Positions 26,642 to 37,138 of a stretch of DNA of 64,000 nucleotides are shown piece by piece. Origin of the DNA: Burkholderiaceae bacterium (GTDB lineage Bacteria; Pseudomonadota; Gammaproteobacteria; Burkholderiales; Burkholderiaceae_D). The DNA is taken from the NCBI GenBank assembly GCA_004298905.1, contig SCTK01000006.1:124001-188000 (forward strand), read 5' to 3'. The notes beneath the pieces were generated by a model. It saw nothing but the letters and a program-made list of their open reading frames with translations. It made no database searches and had not been told where the DNA came from. The position numbers and the translations under genes are program-made. Within the stretch, counting starts at the first letter, position 1; each line of letters opens with the position of its first letter.

Positions 26642-27064
26642 ATGAACTTTCGACGCGGGCGCGTACGCGAAGAACCGGAAATCAACTTCATTCCGCTGAT
26701 CGATGTGCTGTTGGTGATCCTGATTTTTCTGATGGTCACCACCAGCTATTCGCGTTTTGCCGAATTGCACATCACCCTGCCGACCGCCGACGCCAATCAA
26801 GCCATCGAACAAAACAATCAGATCCAGATTGCCGTCACGGCCGATGGCCGCTATGCGATCAACGGCACCCTGCTGCCGATCGTCGATCCCGACACGCTGG
26901 CGCGCGAATTGAAACGCGCCGCGGGCAAGTCCACTGATCCCATCCTGATCATCAACGCTGATGCCGGTGCCACCCATCAATCGGTAATCACCGTGCTGGA
27001 AGCCGCGCGCATTGCGCAATACGGCCGTATCACCTTCGCCACACAGACACGCAGCGGCCGCTGA
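26642..27064 (+). CDS. exbD: ExbD/TolR family protein
   Basis: Single-pass inner-membrane partner of ExbB. 140 aa: a short cytoplasmic N terminus, the TM helix INFIPLIDVLLVILIFLMV with the essential proton-carrying Asp in PLIDV, and a periplasmic domain of about 95 residues. It sits between exbB and lpxK with gaps of eight and three bases, so it is in one transcript with the lipid A/KDO genes. No tonB gene is visible in the window. Confidence 0.94.
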   Translation: MNFRRGRVREEPEINFIPLIDVLLVILIFLMVTTSYSRFAELHITLPTADANQAIEQNNQIQIAVTADGRYAINGTLLPIVDPDTLARELKRAAGKSTDPILIINADAGATHQSVITVLEAARIAQYGRITFATQTRSGR

Positions 27065-27067
27065 ACA

Positions 27068-28117
27068 ATGGCGGCCTCCAGCCTGCACGCACGTATCAAC
27101 AACCTTTGGCAGCGGCGTGGTTTCGCAGCCATTCTGCTCACTCCTATTTCACTTGTGTTTTTCCTGCTCTGGCTGGGGCGCCAATGTCTTCGGCGCTGCG
27201 GTGTGTTGCGCACCGAAACCTTGCCGGTGCCCGTGATCGTGGTCGGCAATCTGGTGGCCGGCGGCAGCGGCAAAACACCCCTCGTGCTGTGGCTGTTTGA
27301 CGCGCTGCGCGCAGCGGGCTGGCAGCCCGGCATCATTGCGCGCGGTTATGGCGGCAGCGGCAGCCGCGACGGTCTACTGGTCGATGCGCAGACACCCGCA
27401 GCACAAGGCGGCGACGAACCCTGCCTGCTGGCCCAGCACACCAGTCAGCCGGTTTCCATCGGACGTGATCGCGTGCAGGCCGCGCGCCGCTTGTTGCAGC
27501 ACCTGCCCCAGTGCGACGTGCTGATCAGCGACGATGGCTTGCAACATCTGCGGCTGCCGCGCCAATTTGAAATCGCTGTGTTCGATACGCGCGGCGCGGG
27601 CAATGGCTGGTTGCTCCCGGCGGGCCCGCTGCGCGAGCCGCTGCGGCGGGTGCAGCAACTCGATGCACTGGTGTGCAATGGCTGCGACAGCGACGACATC
27701 GCCAGTCTGCGCGGCCTATCCTTGCCACCTCAGCTTCGCATGGAGCTGCGCATGCAGGACGCCTGGCAATTGATCGACCCCAGCCGGCATCGTCCGCTGT
27801 CAAGCTTTGCAGATCAACAGGTACTGGCCGCCGCGGGTATCGGTGACCCCAGCCGCTTTTTTGCCATGCTGGCCGCGCAGGGGGTGCAGTGCGCCACCCT
27901 GCCCTTACCCGACCACTATGCCTATGTCGACAATCCCTTCGCCGACCACACGGAAGAAATCATCCTGATCACAGAAAAGGATGCGGTAAAATGCCGCGCA
28001 GGCCATACAATGGCGCACGACGCCCGCATTTGGGTGGTGCCCGTGCGTGCAGAGTTGCACGCTGCAAAACAGCTCAGCCTGATTTCCATGCTGATGAAGA
28101 AACTGAACTCTGACTGA
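27068..28117 (+). CDS. lpxK: Tetraacyldisaccharide 4'-kinase
   Basis: Phosphorylates the 4' position of the lipid A precursor disaccharide at the inner membrane. 349 aa: an N-terminal membrane helix ([21 protein letters not shown]), the P-loop [31 protein letters not shown] and the [11 protein letters not shown] segment carrying catalytic acidic residues. Translation starts three bases after the exbD stop. Next comes a Trm112-like gene and kdsB, so this is an outer-membrane lipid operon. Confidence 0.96.
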   Translation: MAASSLHARINNLWQRRGFAAILLTPISLVFFLLWLGRQCLRRCGVLRTETLPVPVIVVGNLVAGGSGKTPLVLWLFDALRAAGWQPGIIARGYGGSGSRDGLLVDAQTPAAQGGDEPCLLAQHTSQPVSIGRDRVQAARRLLQHLPQCDVLISDDGLQHLRLPRQFEIAVFDTRGAGNGWLLPAGPLREPLRRVQQLDALVCNGCDSDDIASLRGLSLPPQLRMELRMQDAWQLIDPSRHRPLSSFADQQVLAAAGIGDPSRFFAMLAAQGVQCATLPLPDHYAYVDNPFADHTEEIILITEKDAVKCRAGHTMAHDARIWVVPVRAELHAAKQLSLISMLMKKLNSD

Positions 28118-28128
28118 ACCCCGCTCGC

Positions 28129-28308
28129 ATGGACGCTCGTCTGCTAGACATCCTGGTGTGCCCGCTGTGCAAAGGCGCATTGCAATACGACAAACCAGCA
28201 CAAGAGCTGATCTGCCCGCACGATCAATTGGCGTTCCCGATCCGCGACGGCATCCCCGTCATGCTCGAAGACCAGGCGCGGCCGCTGGAAGCCGAGAAGA
28301 AAGGATAG
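28129..28308 (+). CDS. Trm112/UPF0434 (YcaR-like) small zinc-ribbon protein
   Basis: 59 aa, start ATG 28129. Begins [20 protein letters not shown], with CPLC near the N terminus and CPHD further on ([24 protein letters not shown]); the second zinc pair is reduced to one Cys in this group. Homologues lie between lpxK and kdsB in many proteobacteria. Trm112 proteins are partner subunits of methyltransferases in eukaryotes; the bacterial role is not settled. It begins eleven bases after lpxK and ends seven bases before kdsB. Confidence 0.93.
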   Translation: MDARLLDILVCPLCKGALQYDKPAQELICPHDQLAFPIRDGIPVMLEDQARPLEAEKKG

Positions 28309-28315
28309 CGCCACC

Positions 28316-29098
28316 ATGTCCCTCGACCTCGCGTTCACCGTCATCATCCCGGCGCGCTATGCGTCCACCCGTCTGCCAGGCAAGCCCTTGATCGACCTGG
28401 CCGGACTGCCGATGGTGGTACGCGTGGCGCAGCAAGCGCAACGCAGTGGCGCACAGCGTGTGGTCATCGCCACCGACGATGAGCGCATCGCCGCTGCTGC
28501 GACCGGACACGACATCGCCCATGTGATGACGCGCAGCGATCACGCCACCGGCACCGACCGTCTTGCCGAAGCCGTGCAATTGCTGGACCTCGCGCCCGAC
28601 GCCCTGGTGGTGAATGTGCAAGGTGACGAACCGTTGATCGACCCGAACCTGATCCGTGCTGTCGCCCAGCAATTGCAGGACGATCCCGATGCCGCCATCG
28701 CCACTGCGGCCCATCCGTTGACCGCCGCCAATCAATTTTTCAACCCCAATGTCGTCAAGGTGGCGCTGAATGCGCACCAGCGCGCACTGTATTTTTCGCG
28801 CGCGCCGATCCCCTGGGCGCGCGACGAGCTGGCCGGACATGAGGAAATGCTGCATGGCGATCTGCCCGCAGGCCTGCCCGCGCTGCGCCACATCGGCATT
28901 TACGCCTATCGCACCAGTTTCCTGCGCACCTACCCGCGCCTGGCCGCCTGCCCTCTGGAACGGTTCGAAGCGCTGGAACAGCTGCGCGCGCTCTGGCATG
29001 GCTATGGCATCAGCGTCCTGGTCACCGATACCGAACCTCCCGGCAGCGTCGATACCCCAGAAGATATTGCGACGATTCTGAAACACCTGACGAGCTAG
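28316..29098 (+). CDS. kdsB: 3-deoxy-manno-octulosonate cytidylyltransferase
   Basis: Activates KDO as CMP-KDO for the inner core of lipopolysaccharide. 260 aa. Family signatures: [15 protein letters not shown] at the N terminus for CTP binding, [34 protein letters not shown], and [12 protein letters not shown]. Cytoplasmic. Co-transcribed with lpxK and the Trm112-like gene; adk follows after 49 bases. Confidence 0.97.
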   Translation: MSLDLAFTVIIPARYASTRLPGKPLIDLAGLPMVVRVAQQAQRSGAQRVVIATDDERIAAAATGHDIAHVMTRSDHATGTDRLAEAVQLLDLAPDALVVNVQGDEPLIDPNLIRAVAQQLQDDPDAAIATAAHPLTAANQFFNPNVVKVALNAHQRALYFSRAPIPWARDELAGHEEMLHGDLPAGLPALRHIGIYAYRTSFLRTYPRLAACPLERFEALEQLRALWHGYGISVLVTDTEPPGSVDTPEDIATILKHLTS

Positions 29099-29129
29099 CA
29101 CCGGCGAGTGCCTCTTATCTATTTAATAA

Positions 29130-29801
<672 letters not shown>

Positions 29802-29807
29802 TAAATT

Positions 29808-30047
29808 GTGAAAAGGTCTGCCCTCATCGTCGGAGCTATAGCTGCTGCCGTACTGGCAGCGGCAGCATGGCTATTCGTCGTTACATTGCGGTTCTTCTTG
29901 GGCGATCAATATGCCCCGTTCCAGTTTATGGGGGTGTACGAAGGTGGCCTGTTTGATGGCGGTATCGGCATTTTTATCCCTGCGGCGATACTCTTCGCGT
30001 TGGGAGTCTTCCTTGCTAAATTCGCCAGAAATCTTTGGATTGACTGA
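29808..30047 (+). CDS. Small two-helix membrane protein, unknown function
   Basis: 79 aa from GTG 29808, six bases after the adk stop. Two hydrophobic helices (ALIVGAIAAAVLAAAAWLFVVTL and GIFIPAAILFALGVFLAKFA) are joined by a Gly/Tyr/Phe-rich loop (FMGVYEGGLFDGGIG). No family recognised. No ribosome site stands out, so translation may be coupled to adk. Convergent with murJ. Confidence 0.55.
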   Translation: MKRSALIVGAIAAAVLAAAAWLFVVTLRFFLGDQYAPFQFMGVYEGGLFDGGIGIFIPAAILFALGVFLAKFARNLWID

Positions 30048-30107
30048 AATAAATAGAGAGGCCGTATAGGCCGTCATTCTTTTGATGCATCTGCTCAAAA
30101 AGCTGAG

Positions 30108-31652
30108 TTACTGCCTCTTAAAGTCCTGCGGCCGAAATCCCAGCACCGCCAGCGTTGCAAAATACACCAACCCACTCGCGCCAATCACGCCAATCAACAC
30201 ACCAATTCGCAGCATTGGCTGGTGCCGCAATTCCAGCCAATCGATGCGACTGTTCAGCCACCAGAGACATAGGCCCATCAGCGTCAACCCGACCAGCAGC
30301 TTGCAAAGAAATTCCCACCATTGCGGTTGTGGTTGATAGGCACCCGCACGACGCAGCCCCCAGTAAAGCAAGGCCGCATTCAACAATGCCGCGAGTCCAA
30401 TCGACAGCGCCAGCCCGGCGTGTTTGAGATAGGGCACAAAGAGCAGATTCATCAACTGCGTGGCACACAATACCAGCAGGGCAATCTTCATGGGCGTTTT
30501 CACATCCTGCCGCGCATAGAAACCGGGCGCGAGAATCTTGATCATCACCAGGCCCAGCAGGCCGACACCGTAAGCGATAACGGCGTGCTGGGTCATTTGC
30601 ACATCGTGCGCATCAAAACGGCCGTAGTGAAACAATGTTGCGGTCAGGCCTTGCGCCAGCAGGCACAGACCCAGTGCTGCGGGCAAGGCGAGCAGAAAGG
30701 TCAGGCGCAGGCCCCAGTCCAACATCTGACTGTATTGCGCGCGATCGCCTTCGGCATTCGCCTTGGACAACATGGGAATCAAGACGGTGCCCAGCGCCAC
30801 GCCCAGCATGGCGGTGGGAAACTCCATCAGGCGGTCGGCATAGGACAGCCAGGAGACCGCGCCCGCGCCCTGCCAGGAAGCGATCTGGGTGTTGATGATC
30901 AAGCTGATCTGCGCCACCGACACCGACAGCGTGGCGGGCAACATCAATTTCAGAATTTTCCGCACGTCGGGATCGGCATACGCCGCTTTCAAATTCCATT
31001 TGAGGTGCGGCAACATGCCGATGCGGCGCAGTGCGGGTACCTGAATCGCCAGTTGCGCCACGCCGCCCACAATTACCGCCACCGCCAGCGCCAGCACCGG
31101 TGGGTGCATGTACGGCGCAAGGAATAGCGCACAAACGATAAAAGCCAGATTGAGCAGCACGGGGGTGAAAGCGGGTAGCTTGAAATTGCGCCAGGTATTG
31201 AGAATGCCCGCCGACAGCGATACCAGCGAGATCAGCAGGATGTAGGGAAACATCCAGCGCGTCATTTGCACGGTCAGGTCAAAGGCGTTGGCGGATTGCT
31301 TGAGTCCGGCCGCCATCATCGCCACCAGCAGCGGCGCGGCGACGATGCCCAGGACAGTGATGGCGATCAGCGCCCACATCAAGACGGTGGCGACATCGTC
31401 CACCAGCGTTTTGGTCGCCGCCTCGCCGCGCTGCGCCTTGCTGTAGCCCAATACCGGCACGAAGGCCTGAGCAAACGCCCCTTCGGCAAACAAGCGGCGC
31501 AGCAAATTGGGCAAACGGAAGGCAACAAAGAAGGCGTCGGTCTCGGCGCTGGCGCCAAAGCCCCGCGCGACGAGGGTTTCGCGCATCAAGCCAGTAATTC
31601 GGGAGAGCAGCGTCATGCCGCTGACGGCGGCGGCAGCTTTAAGCAAGTTCAT
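30108..31652 (-). CDS. murJ: Lipid II flippase MurJ
   Basis: Polytopic inner-membrane protein of the MOP superfamily that flips the peptidoglycan precursor lipid II. 514 aa with about 14 transmembrane segments. Signatures: the N-terminal SGMTLLSRITGLMRETLVARGFGASAETDAFFVAFRLPNLLRRLFAEGAF contains the conserved Arg and Asp residues of the central cavity. Divergent from rpsT, as is common in Burkholderiales. Confidence 0.96.
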   Translation of the reverse strand: MNLLKAAAAVSGMTLLSRITGLMRETLVARGFGASAETDAFFVAFRLPNLLRRLFAEGAFAQAFVPVLGYSKAQRGEAATKTLVDDVATVLMWALIAITVLGIVAAPLLVAMMAAGLKQSANAFDLTVQMTRWMFPYILLISLVSLSAGILNTWRNFKLPAFTPVLLNLAFIVCALFLAPYMHPPVLALAVAVIVGGVAQLAIQVPALRRIGMLPHLKWNLKAAYADPDVRKILKLMLPATLSVSVAQISLIINTQIASWQGAGAVSWLSYADRLMEFPTAMLGVALGTVLIPMLSKANAEGDRAQYSQMLDWGLRLTFLLALPAALGLCLLAQGLTATLFHYGRFDAHDVQMTQHAVIAYGVGLLGLVMIKILAPGFYARQDVKTPMKIALLVLCATQLMNLLFVPYLKHAGLALSIGLAALLNAALLYWGLRRAGAYQPQPQWWEFLCKLLVGLTLMGLCLWWLNSRIDWLELRHQPMLRIGVLIGVIGASGLVYFATLAVLGFRPQDFKRQ

Positions 31653-31695
31653 TGATTTTTATCGGTTTTAAAGGGATGGGGGTGGGTGGCAGATG

Positions 31696-31724
31696 TTGCC
31701 ATGAATACCAAATAAGGGTATAGT
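31696..31724 (+). promoter_or_regulatory. Predicted sigma-70 promoter of rpsT
   Basis: TTGCCA (31696-31701), 17-base spacer, TATAGT (31719-31724); the transcript would start near 31731, giving a leader of about 70 nt to the rpsT ATG. Confidence 0.6.
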
Positions 31725-31800
31725 GCGCGGCTTCTCACGGTTATCCACGCCTCGCTGTACCGCCTGCGGGGCCAGTATATAAAGATTCACGGAAAGAATT

Positions 31801-32064
31801 ATGGCAAATACCACTCAAGCACGTAAACGCGCTCGCCAGGCTGTGGCGCAAAATGCGCACAACTCCAGCCTGCGTTCGACGCTGCGCACGGCCATCAAAT
31901 CGGCCCGCAAAGCCATCGCCGCCGGCAACAAGGCAGCAGCAGCCGATGTGTGCCGTCAAGCTACCAGCACAATCGACCGCATCGCCGACAAAAAAATCAT
32001 TCACAAAAACAAGGCTGCGCGCCACAAGAGCCAACTGGCTGCTGCGCTGAAAGCCTTGGCCTGA
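31801..32064 (+). CDS. rpsT: 30S ribosomal protein S20
   Basis: Primary 16S rRNA-binding protein of the small subunit. 87 aa, highly basic, beginning [13 protein letters not shown] and containing the family pattern [18 protein letters not shown] and [19 protein letters not shown] lies upstream. Monocistronic, with its own promoter and terminator. Confidence 0.98.
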   Translation: MANTTQARKRARQAVAQNAHNSSLRSTLRTAIKSARKAIAAGNKAAAADVCRQATSTIDRIADKKIIHKNKAARHKSQLAAALKALA

Positions 32065-32097
32065 GAGCCTCACGGCCTGCCTGTCTGCAGGCTGCAA

Positions 32098-32128
32098 TAA
32101 AAAAGCCGACCCTGTGTCGGCTTTTTTG
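32098..32128 (+). terminator. Rho-independent terminator of rpsT
   Basis: AAAAAGCCGAC - CCTGT - GTCGGCTTTTTTG: a stem with A tract and T tract; may also serve the convergent DUF3579 gene. Confidence 0.92.
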
Positions 32129-32153
32129 TTGGCGCTCCACACGCGACCGCCCT

Positions 32154-32468
32154 CTATTTTTTTACCGGCGGCTCCGGCAAAACACAGGCTTCCGCAACTT
32201 GCAATTCATTGTCCCTGGCAAAACTCATCAGGAACTTGTACGCAGCCGGTTCGATTTGTTCCAGCTTGCTGCTGACCACCACGCACTTGAGCCGGTTGAT
32301 CATGATCGGGCGTACGTAGGCTGAGTAATAGAGATGTGCATCCCGCGTATTGGGCGGGCGAAAACAGGACATGACCCCGCACAAACGCTCGGCCCAGTCG
32401 CTGGGCCGAAAGGTGCTGCCATCCAGCGTCACACCCTGGATAAAGAATTCCTGCGTTTTATCAGACAT
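32154..32468 (-). CDS. DUF3579 family protein
   Basis: 104 aa from ATG 32468 (MSDKTQEFFIQGVTLDG). The sequence FRPSDWAERLCGVMSCF, AYVRPIMINRLKCVVV and FARDNELQVAEACV matches the DUF3579 family, found mostly in betaproteobacteria between rpsT/murJ and arginine genes. Function unknown; no membrane segment. About 110 bases upstream is an 18-base palindromic element identical to that in front of icd. Confidence 0.87.
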   Translation of the reverse strand: MSDKTQEFFIQGVTLDGSTFRPSDWAERLCGVMSCFRPPNTRDAHLYYSAYVRPIMINRLKCVVVSSKLEQIEPAAYKFLMSFARDNELQVAEACVLPEPPVKK

Positions 32469-32572
32469 AAGGCTGAATATCGGCCTGGCGGGTGGAGTGT
32501 TGAGTTTCCATTCGTACATGGCGCAGCATCTGGTGGTTGTAGCACAGGCCACGCCGCAATGACTGATATGTA

Positions 32573-32590
32573 TTATATCTTATATAAGAC
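32573..32590 (-). promoter_or_regulatory. Palindromic element upstream of DUF3579, same as at icd
   Basis: TTATATCTTATATAAGAC, containing the perfect palindrome TCTTATATAAGA (32578-32589). On the minus strand a consensus -10 hexamer TATAAT (32577-32572) overlaps it, so a bound regulator would block or gate the DUF3579 promoter. It lies in the 342-base DUF3579/argD intergenic region, which is otherwise without recognisable elements. Confidence 0.6.
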
Positions 32591-32810
32591 TTGATCCATG
32601 TTTTTCTGAATACCGAGGAAAAGGCGCTGCAATATCAAAGGCTTGGCCGCCGAGTCATGCCATGAAAAGCGCGGCAAAACTCGCCTTTTACAGCCAAATC
32701 GCTTATGATTGCTGCTTTGCGGCGACCTCGGTCGCCGCCTTTGTTTTGGTTGTCTCGCATCGCCGATCACAGCCCAAGCCGTCGAATCGAATTCAGACCT
32801 CAGGACGACC

Positions 32811-33980
32811 ATGTCGCATGTCATGAACACCTATAGCCGTTTGCCCGTGACCTTCAGTCATGGGCAGGGATGCTGGCTGTGGGATGAGGCAGGCAAGAAA
32901 TATCTGGACGGCCTGTCCGGCATCGCCGTCAACACGCTGGGGCATAACCACCCACGTCTGGTGGCGGCAGTGCAGCATCAACTGACGCAACTGATCCACA
33001 CCTCGAATCTGTATGGCATCCGCTTGCAGGAACAGCTGGCCGACCGGCTGGTAGCGCTGTCCGGTATGACCAATGCCTTCTTTTGCAACTCCGGCCTGGA
33101 AGCCAACGAAGCGGCGATCAAGATCGCACGCAAGTACGGCCACGACAAAGGCATCGACCTGCCGGAAATCGTCGTCTATGAAAAAGCTTTCCACGGCCGT
33201 TCGCTGGCGACACTGTCCGCCACCGGGAACGACAAGGTGCAAAAAGGATTCGAACCGCTGGTGCCAGGCTTTGTGCGCGTGCCGTTGAACGACATCGCCG
33301 CGCTGGAACAGATCGCCGCGCAGCGACCCAACGTCGTCGCCGTGTTCCTCGAAGCGATTCAGGGCGAAGGCGGCATCAATACAGCGCGCAGCGAATACCT
33401 GCAAGCCGTGCGCGCGCTGTGCGATGCACGCGGCTGGCTGTTGATGATCGACGAAGTGCAATGCGGCACCGGCCGCACCGGTAAATGGTTCGCCCACCAA
33501 TGGGCCGATATCAAACCGGATGTGATGCCGCTGGCCAAGGGTCTGGCTTCCGGCGTGCCGATCGGCGCGGTGCTGGCGCATGGCGCGGCTGCACAGGTGT
33601 TTCAGCCGGGCAATCACGGCACGACTTTCGGCGGCAATCCGCTGGCATGCCGAGCAGCACTGGAAACGCTGCAAATTCTGGAAGACGACAATCTTCTCGC
33701 GCATGCCGAACAACTCGGCCAGCGCATCCGCGACAACTTCGCGGCGCAATTGAACGGCGTCGGCAGCATTACTGAAATTCGCGGTCAAGGACTGATGATC
33801 GGCATTGAGCTGGATCGGCCCTGCGCCGAACTGGTCAAGCTTGCACTGGCAGAAGGCTTGCTGATCAATGTCACGCAAGAGCGTGTGATCCGCCTGTTGC
33901 CGGCGTTGGTGATGTCCAATGAGGAAGCGGATGAGCTCGTCAACCGTCTCGTGCCCCTGATCAAGCAATTTCTTGGATGA
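32811..33980 (+). CDS. argD: Acetylornithine aminotransferase (class III, PLP-dependent)
   Basis: Transfers an amino group between glutamate and N-acetylglutamate semialdehyde in arginine biosynthesis. 389 aa from ATG 32811; ATG 32823 (MNTYSRLPVTF) is an alternative that fits the family start equally well. Signatures: FCNSGLEANEAAIKIARKYG, FHGRSLATLSATGN, LLMIDEVQCGTGRTGKWFAHQ with the PLP-contacting Asp, and the PLP lysine in PLAKGLASGVPIGA. Six bases from argF, so argD-argF-argG form one arginine operon. Confidence 0.94.
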   Translation: MSHVMNTYSRLPVTFSHGQGCWLWDEAGKKYLDGLSGIAVNTLGHNHPRLVAAVQHQLTQLIHTSNLYGIRLQEQLADRLVALSGMTNAFFCNSGLEANEAAIKIARKYGHDKGIDLPEIVVYEKAFHGRSLATLSATGNDKVQKGFEPLVPGFVRVPLNDIAALEQIAAQRPNVVAVFLEAIQGEGGINTARSEYLQAVRALCDARGWLLMIDEVQCGTGRTGKWFAHQWADIKPDVMPLAKGLASGVPIGAVLAHGAAAQVFQPGNHGTTFGGNPLACRAALETLQILEDDNLLAHAEQLGQRIRDNFAAQLNGVGSITEIRGQGLMIGIELDRPCAELVKLALAEGLLINVTQERVIRLLPALVMSNEEADELVNRLVPLIKQFLG

Positions 33981-33986
33981 TCTGAC

Positions 33987-34916
33987 ATGCCGATCAAACA
34001 CCCGATCAAGCACTTTCTGCAATTCAAGGACCTGAGCCGCGCCGAGCTGGATCATGTTTTTGCGCGCAGCAAGATCATCAAGGACAAGTTCAAGCGTTAC
34101 GAGGCTTACTACCCGCTGCAGGATCGCACGCTGGTGATGATTTTCGAAAAAGCCTCGACACGCACGCGGCTGTCGTTCGAAGCGGGCATGCATCAGCTCG
34201 GCGGCAGCGCAATCTATCTGAACACGCGTGATTCGCAACTGGGGCGTGGCGAGCCGGTGGAAGACGCGGCACAAGTGATCTCGCGCATGTGCGACATCGT
34301 GATGATTCGCACTTTCGAACAAAGCATCGTCGAGCGTTTCGCCGCCTCGTCGCGCGTGCCGATCGTCAATGGCCTGACCAACGAATATCATCCCTGCCAG
34401 GTGCTGGCCGACGTGTTCACCTACGTCGAACATCGCGGCAGCATTCAAAGCAAGACCGTGGCTTGGATCGGTGACGCCAACAATATGTGCAACACCTGGT
34501 TGCAAGCCGCAGCCCTGCTCGATTTCAAACTGCACGTTTCGACGCCGCCCGGCTACACGCTCGACAAATCGCTGTTCGATGCGAACGAATTGGCGCATCT
34601 GCAAGTGTTTGCCGACCCGATGGCCGCCTGCAAAGACGCCGATCTGGTCAGCACCGATGTGTGGACCAGCATGGGTTTTGAAGCCGAAAACGAAGCACGC
34701 TTGAAAGCCTTCGCCGATTGGCAGGTCGATGGGGACATGATGCGCGTGGCCAAATCCGACGCACTATTCATGCACTGCCTGCCCGCACATCGCGGCGAGG
34801 AAGTCGCCGCCGAAGTGATCGACGGGCCGCATAGCGTGGTGTGGGATGAAGCAGAAAATCGATTGCATGTACAAAAGGCATTAATGGAATACTTGTTGTG
34901 CGGCAAGGTTGAATAA
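33987..34916 (+). CDS. argF: Ornithine carbamoyltransferase
   Basis: Makes citrulline from ornithine and carbamoyl phosphate. 309 aa. Carbamoyl-phosphate site [13 protein letters not shown], the QLG region [10 protein letters not shown], and the ornithine-site [11 protein letters not shown]. Cytoplasmic trimer in the family. Six bases after argD and 22 before argG. Confidence 0.97.
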   Translation: MPIKHPIKHFLQFKDLSRAELDHVFARSKIIKDKFKRYEAYYPLQDRTLVMIFEKASTRTRLSFEAGMHQLGGSAIYLNTRDSQLGRGEPVEDAAQVISRMCDIVMIRTFEQSIVERFAASSRVPIVNGLTNEYHPCQVLADVFTYVEHRGSIQSKTVAWIGDANNMCNTWLQAAALLDFKLHVSTPPGYTLDKSLFDANELAHLQVFADPMAACKDADLVSTDVWTSMGFEAENEARLKAFADWQVDGDMMRVAKSDALFMHCLPAHRGEEVAAEVIDGPHSVVWDEAENRLHVQKALMEYLLCGKVE

Positions 34917-34938
34917 GTTTTTGAATCAAGGAAGCAAA

Positions 34939-36168
34939 ATGAGCGATGTAAAAAAAGTTGTACTGGCCTACTCCGGTGGTCTCGATACCTCGGTGATTCT
35001 GAAATGGCTGCAAGACAATTATCAATGCGAGGTGGTCACGTTCACCGCCGACCTCGGTCAGGGTGAAGAACTGGAACCGGCGCGCCAGAAGGCATTGAAG
35101 TTCGGCATCAAGCCCGAGCACATTTTCATCGACGATCTGCGCGAAGAGTTCGTGCGCGATTTCGTCTTCCCGATGTTCCGCTGCAATGCGCTGTACGAAG
35201 GCGAGTATCTGCTCGGCACCTCGATCGCGCGCCCGCTGATCGCCAAGCGGCTGATCGACATCGCGCGCGAAACCGGCGCCGACACGATTTCCCACGGCGC
35301 CACCGGCAAGGGCAACGATCAGGTGCGTTTTGAATTGGGCGCCTATGCGTTGATGCCCAACGTCAAGATCATCGCTCCCTGGCGCGAATGGGATTTGCTG
35401 TCGCGCGAAAAACTGCTCGCCTACGCCGAGAAGCACGGCATCCCGGTCGAGATGAAACACAAGCAAGGCGGCGCGCCCTATTCGATGGACGCTAACCTGC
35501 TGCATATTTCCTTCGAAGGCCGCCATCTGGAAGATCCGAAAGCCGAAGCCGAAGAGGCGATGTGGCGCTGGACGGTTTCTCCCGAGCAAGCACCTGATGC
35601 GGCGGAATATGTCGATGTCGAATTCGAGCGCGGCGATGTCGTCGCCATCAATGGCACGCGCATGAAAGCGCATGAAGTGCTGACCAAGCTGAATGAGCTG
35701 GGCGGCAAGCATGGCATTGGCCGTCTCGACCTGGTTGAGAATCGCTACGTCGGCATGAAATCGCGCGGCTGCTATGAAACCCCCGGCGGCACGATTCTGC
35801 TCAAAGCGCATCGCGGCATCGAATCGATCACGCTCGATCGCGAAGTCGCACATCTGAAAGACGATCTAATGCCGCGCTACGCCAGCCTGGTGTACAACGG
35901 CTACTGGTGGAGTCCGGAGCGTCGCGCTCTGCAAGTTTTGATCGACCACACGCAGCAAAATGTGAACGGCTGGGTACGCCTCAAATTGTACAAAGGCAGC
36001 GTCAGCGTGGTCGCGCGCGACTCGAAGGACACCCTGTTCGACCAAACCATCGCCACCTTCGACGACGACGGCGGTGCCTACAATCAGGCCGACGCCGGCG
36101 GCTTCATCAAACTCAACGCACTGCGCATGCGCATTGCCGAGAATGCGCGTTTGAAACGCAACAAATAA
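34939..36168 (+). CDS. argG: Argininosuccinate synthase
   Basis: Condenses citrulline and aspartate using ATP. 409 aa from ATG 34939, chosen because AAGGAAGC precedes it and the protein then begins [18 protein letters not shown], the ATP pyrophosphatase P-loop. Other signatures: [15 protein letters not shown] and [15 protein letters not shown]. Third gene of the arginine operon. Contains no internal anomalies. Confidence 0.98.
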   Translation: MSDVKKVVLAYSGGLDTSVILKWLQDNYQCEVVTFTADLGQGEELEPARQKALKFGIKPEHIFIDDLREEFVRDFVFPMFRCNALYEGEYLLGTSIARPLIAKRLIDIARETGADTISHGATGKGNDQVRFELGAYALMPNVKIIAPWREWDLLSREKLLAYAEKHGIPVEMKHKQGGAPYSMDANLLHISFEGRHLEDPKAEAEEAMWRWTVSPEQAPDAAEYVDVEFERGDVVAINGTRMKAHEVLTKLNELGGKHGIGRLDLVENRYVGMKSRGCYETPGGTILLKAHRGIESITLDREVAHLKDDLMPRYASLVYNGYWWSPERRALQVLIDHTQQNVNGWVRLKLYKGSVSVVARDSKDTLFDQTIATFDDDGGAYNQADAGGFIKLNALRMRIAENARLKRNK

Positions 36169-36181
36169 TTCAGGAATGAAA

Positions 36182-36496
36182 ATGACCGAACAATTCGACA
36201 ACGTCACCGTCGCCACCAAAGCCAACGTTTATTTCGATGGCAAGTGCGTCTCGCACACCATCAAACTGCCCAACGGCGTGCGCAAAAGCGTGGGCGTGAT
36301 TTTGCCCAGCAGCCTGACCTTCAACACCGGCGCGCCGGAAATCATGGAATTGATCGAAGGCCGCTGCAAGGTCACGCTCAAAGGCGAAACCAGCGCGACG
36401 GAATACACCGGCGGCCAAAGCTTCAACGTGCCGGGCGACTCCAGCTTTGCCATCGAAACGCTGGAGACCTTGCATTACATTTGCCACTTTGAATAA
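36182..36496 (+). CDS. ppnP: Pyrimidine/purine nucleoside phosphorylase (DUF1255, PpnP-like)
   Basis: Small cupin-fold enzyme cleaving nucleosides to bases and ribose 1-phosphate. 104 aa from ATG 36182 (AGGA six bases upstream; ATG 36176 is too close to it). Family pattern: VTVATKANVYFDGKCVSHTI, GVRKSVGVILPSSLTFNTGAPEIMELIEG, and FNVPGDSSFAIE. Lies 13 bases after argG and six before queE, so it is probably in the same transcript, although it is not an arginine gene. Confidence 0.92.
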   Translation: MTEQFDNVTVATKANVYFDGKCVSHTIKLPNGVRKSVGVILPSSLTFNTGAPEIMELIEGRCKVTLKGETSATEYTGGQSFNVPGDSSFAIETLETLHYICHFE

Positions 36497-36502
36497 GCCG
36501 GT

Positions 36503-37138
36503 GTGACTTACAGCGTCAAGGAAATCTTCTACACACTTCAGGGCGAAGGCGCGCAAGCAGGCAGCCCCGCGGTCTTCTGCCGCTTTGCCGGGTGCAATCT
36601 GTGGAGTGGACGCGAGGAAGACCGTGCCAACGCACAATGCAATTTTTGCGATACCGATTTTGTCGGCACCGATGGCACGCTGGGTGGCAAATATGAAACG
36701 GCCGAGCAGTTGGCGGCGCAGATTGCAGCGCAATGGCCGTCAACCTCCTCGGCGCAGCGTCTGACTGTGCTGACCGGCGGCGAACCGCTGCTGCAACTGG
36801 ACGCCGCGCTGATCGATGCGCTGCATGCCGAGGGTTTTCGCATCGCCGTGGAAAGCAATGGCACGCTGGCGGCGCCGGAAGGAATCGACTGGCTATGCAT
36901 CAGCCCCAAGGCTGGCAACCCGTTGGCGCAAACGCGAGGACAGGAATTGAAGGTGGTGTGGCCACAGCTGGGCCTGGATCTGGAAGCACTGGAACAGCTT
37001 GAATTTGCACATTTCTTCCTGCAACCGATGGACAGCCCGCAACGCAGTGTCAACACTGAGGCTTGCATCGCCTATTGCCTGCAACATCCGCACTGGCGGC
37101 TGAGCCTGCAAACGCACAAGATTACCGGCATACGATGA
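36503..37138 (+). CDS. queE: 7-carboxy-7-deazaguanine synthase
   Basis: Radical SAM enzyme of queuosine biosynthesis that converts carboxytetrahydropterin to CDG. 211 aa from GTG 36503. The iron-sulfur motif is the CX14CX2C variant (first Cys in AGCNLW, last two in QCNFC) typical of one QueE group, followed by TGGEPLLQLD and VESNGT. The stop overlaps the queD start as ATGA, coupling the two queuosine genes. Confidence 0.95.
   Translation: MTYSVKEIFYTLQGEGAQAGSPAVFCRFAGCNLWSGREEDRANAQCNFCDTDFVGTDGTLGGKYETAEQLAAQIAAQWPSTSSAQRLTVLTGGEPLLQLDAALIDALHAEGFRIAVESNGTLAAPEGIDWLCISPKAGNPLAQTRGQELKVVWPQLGLDLEALEQLEFAHFFLQPMDSPQRSVNTEACIAYCLQHPHWRLSLQTHKITGIR

Noticed and set aside
31741-31749. TTATCCACG as a DnaA box before rpsT
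   Set aside because: Single site with a mismatch in the conserved 3' end, no cluster around it.
32793-34604. Long minus-strand open frame (about 600 codons) opposite argD and argF
   Set aside because: Antisense shadow of two certain genes; composition and lack of motifs argue against coding.
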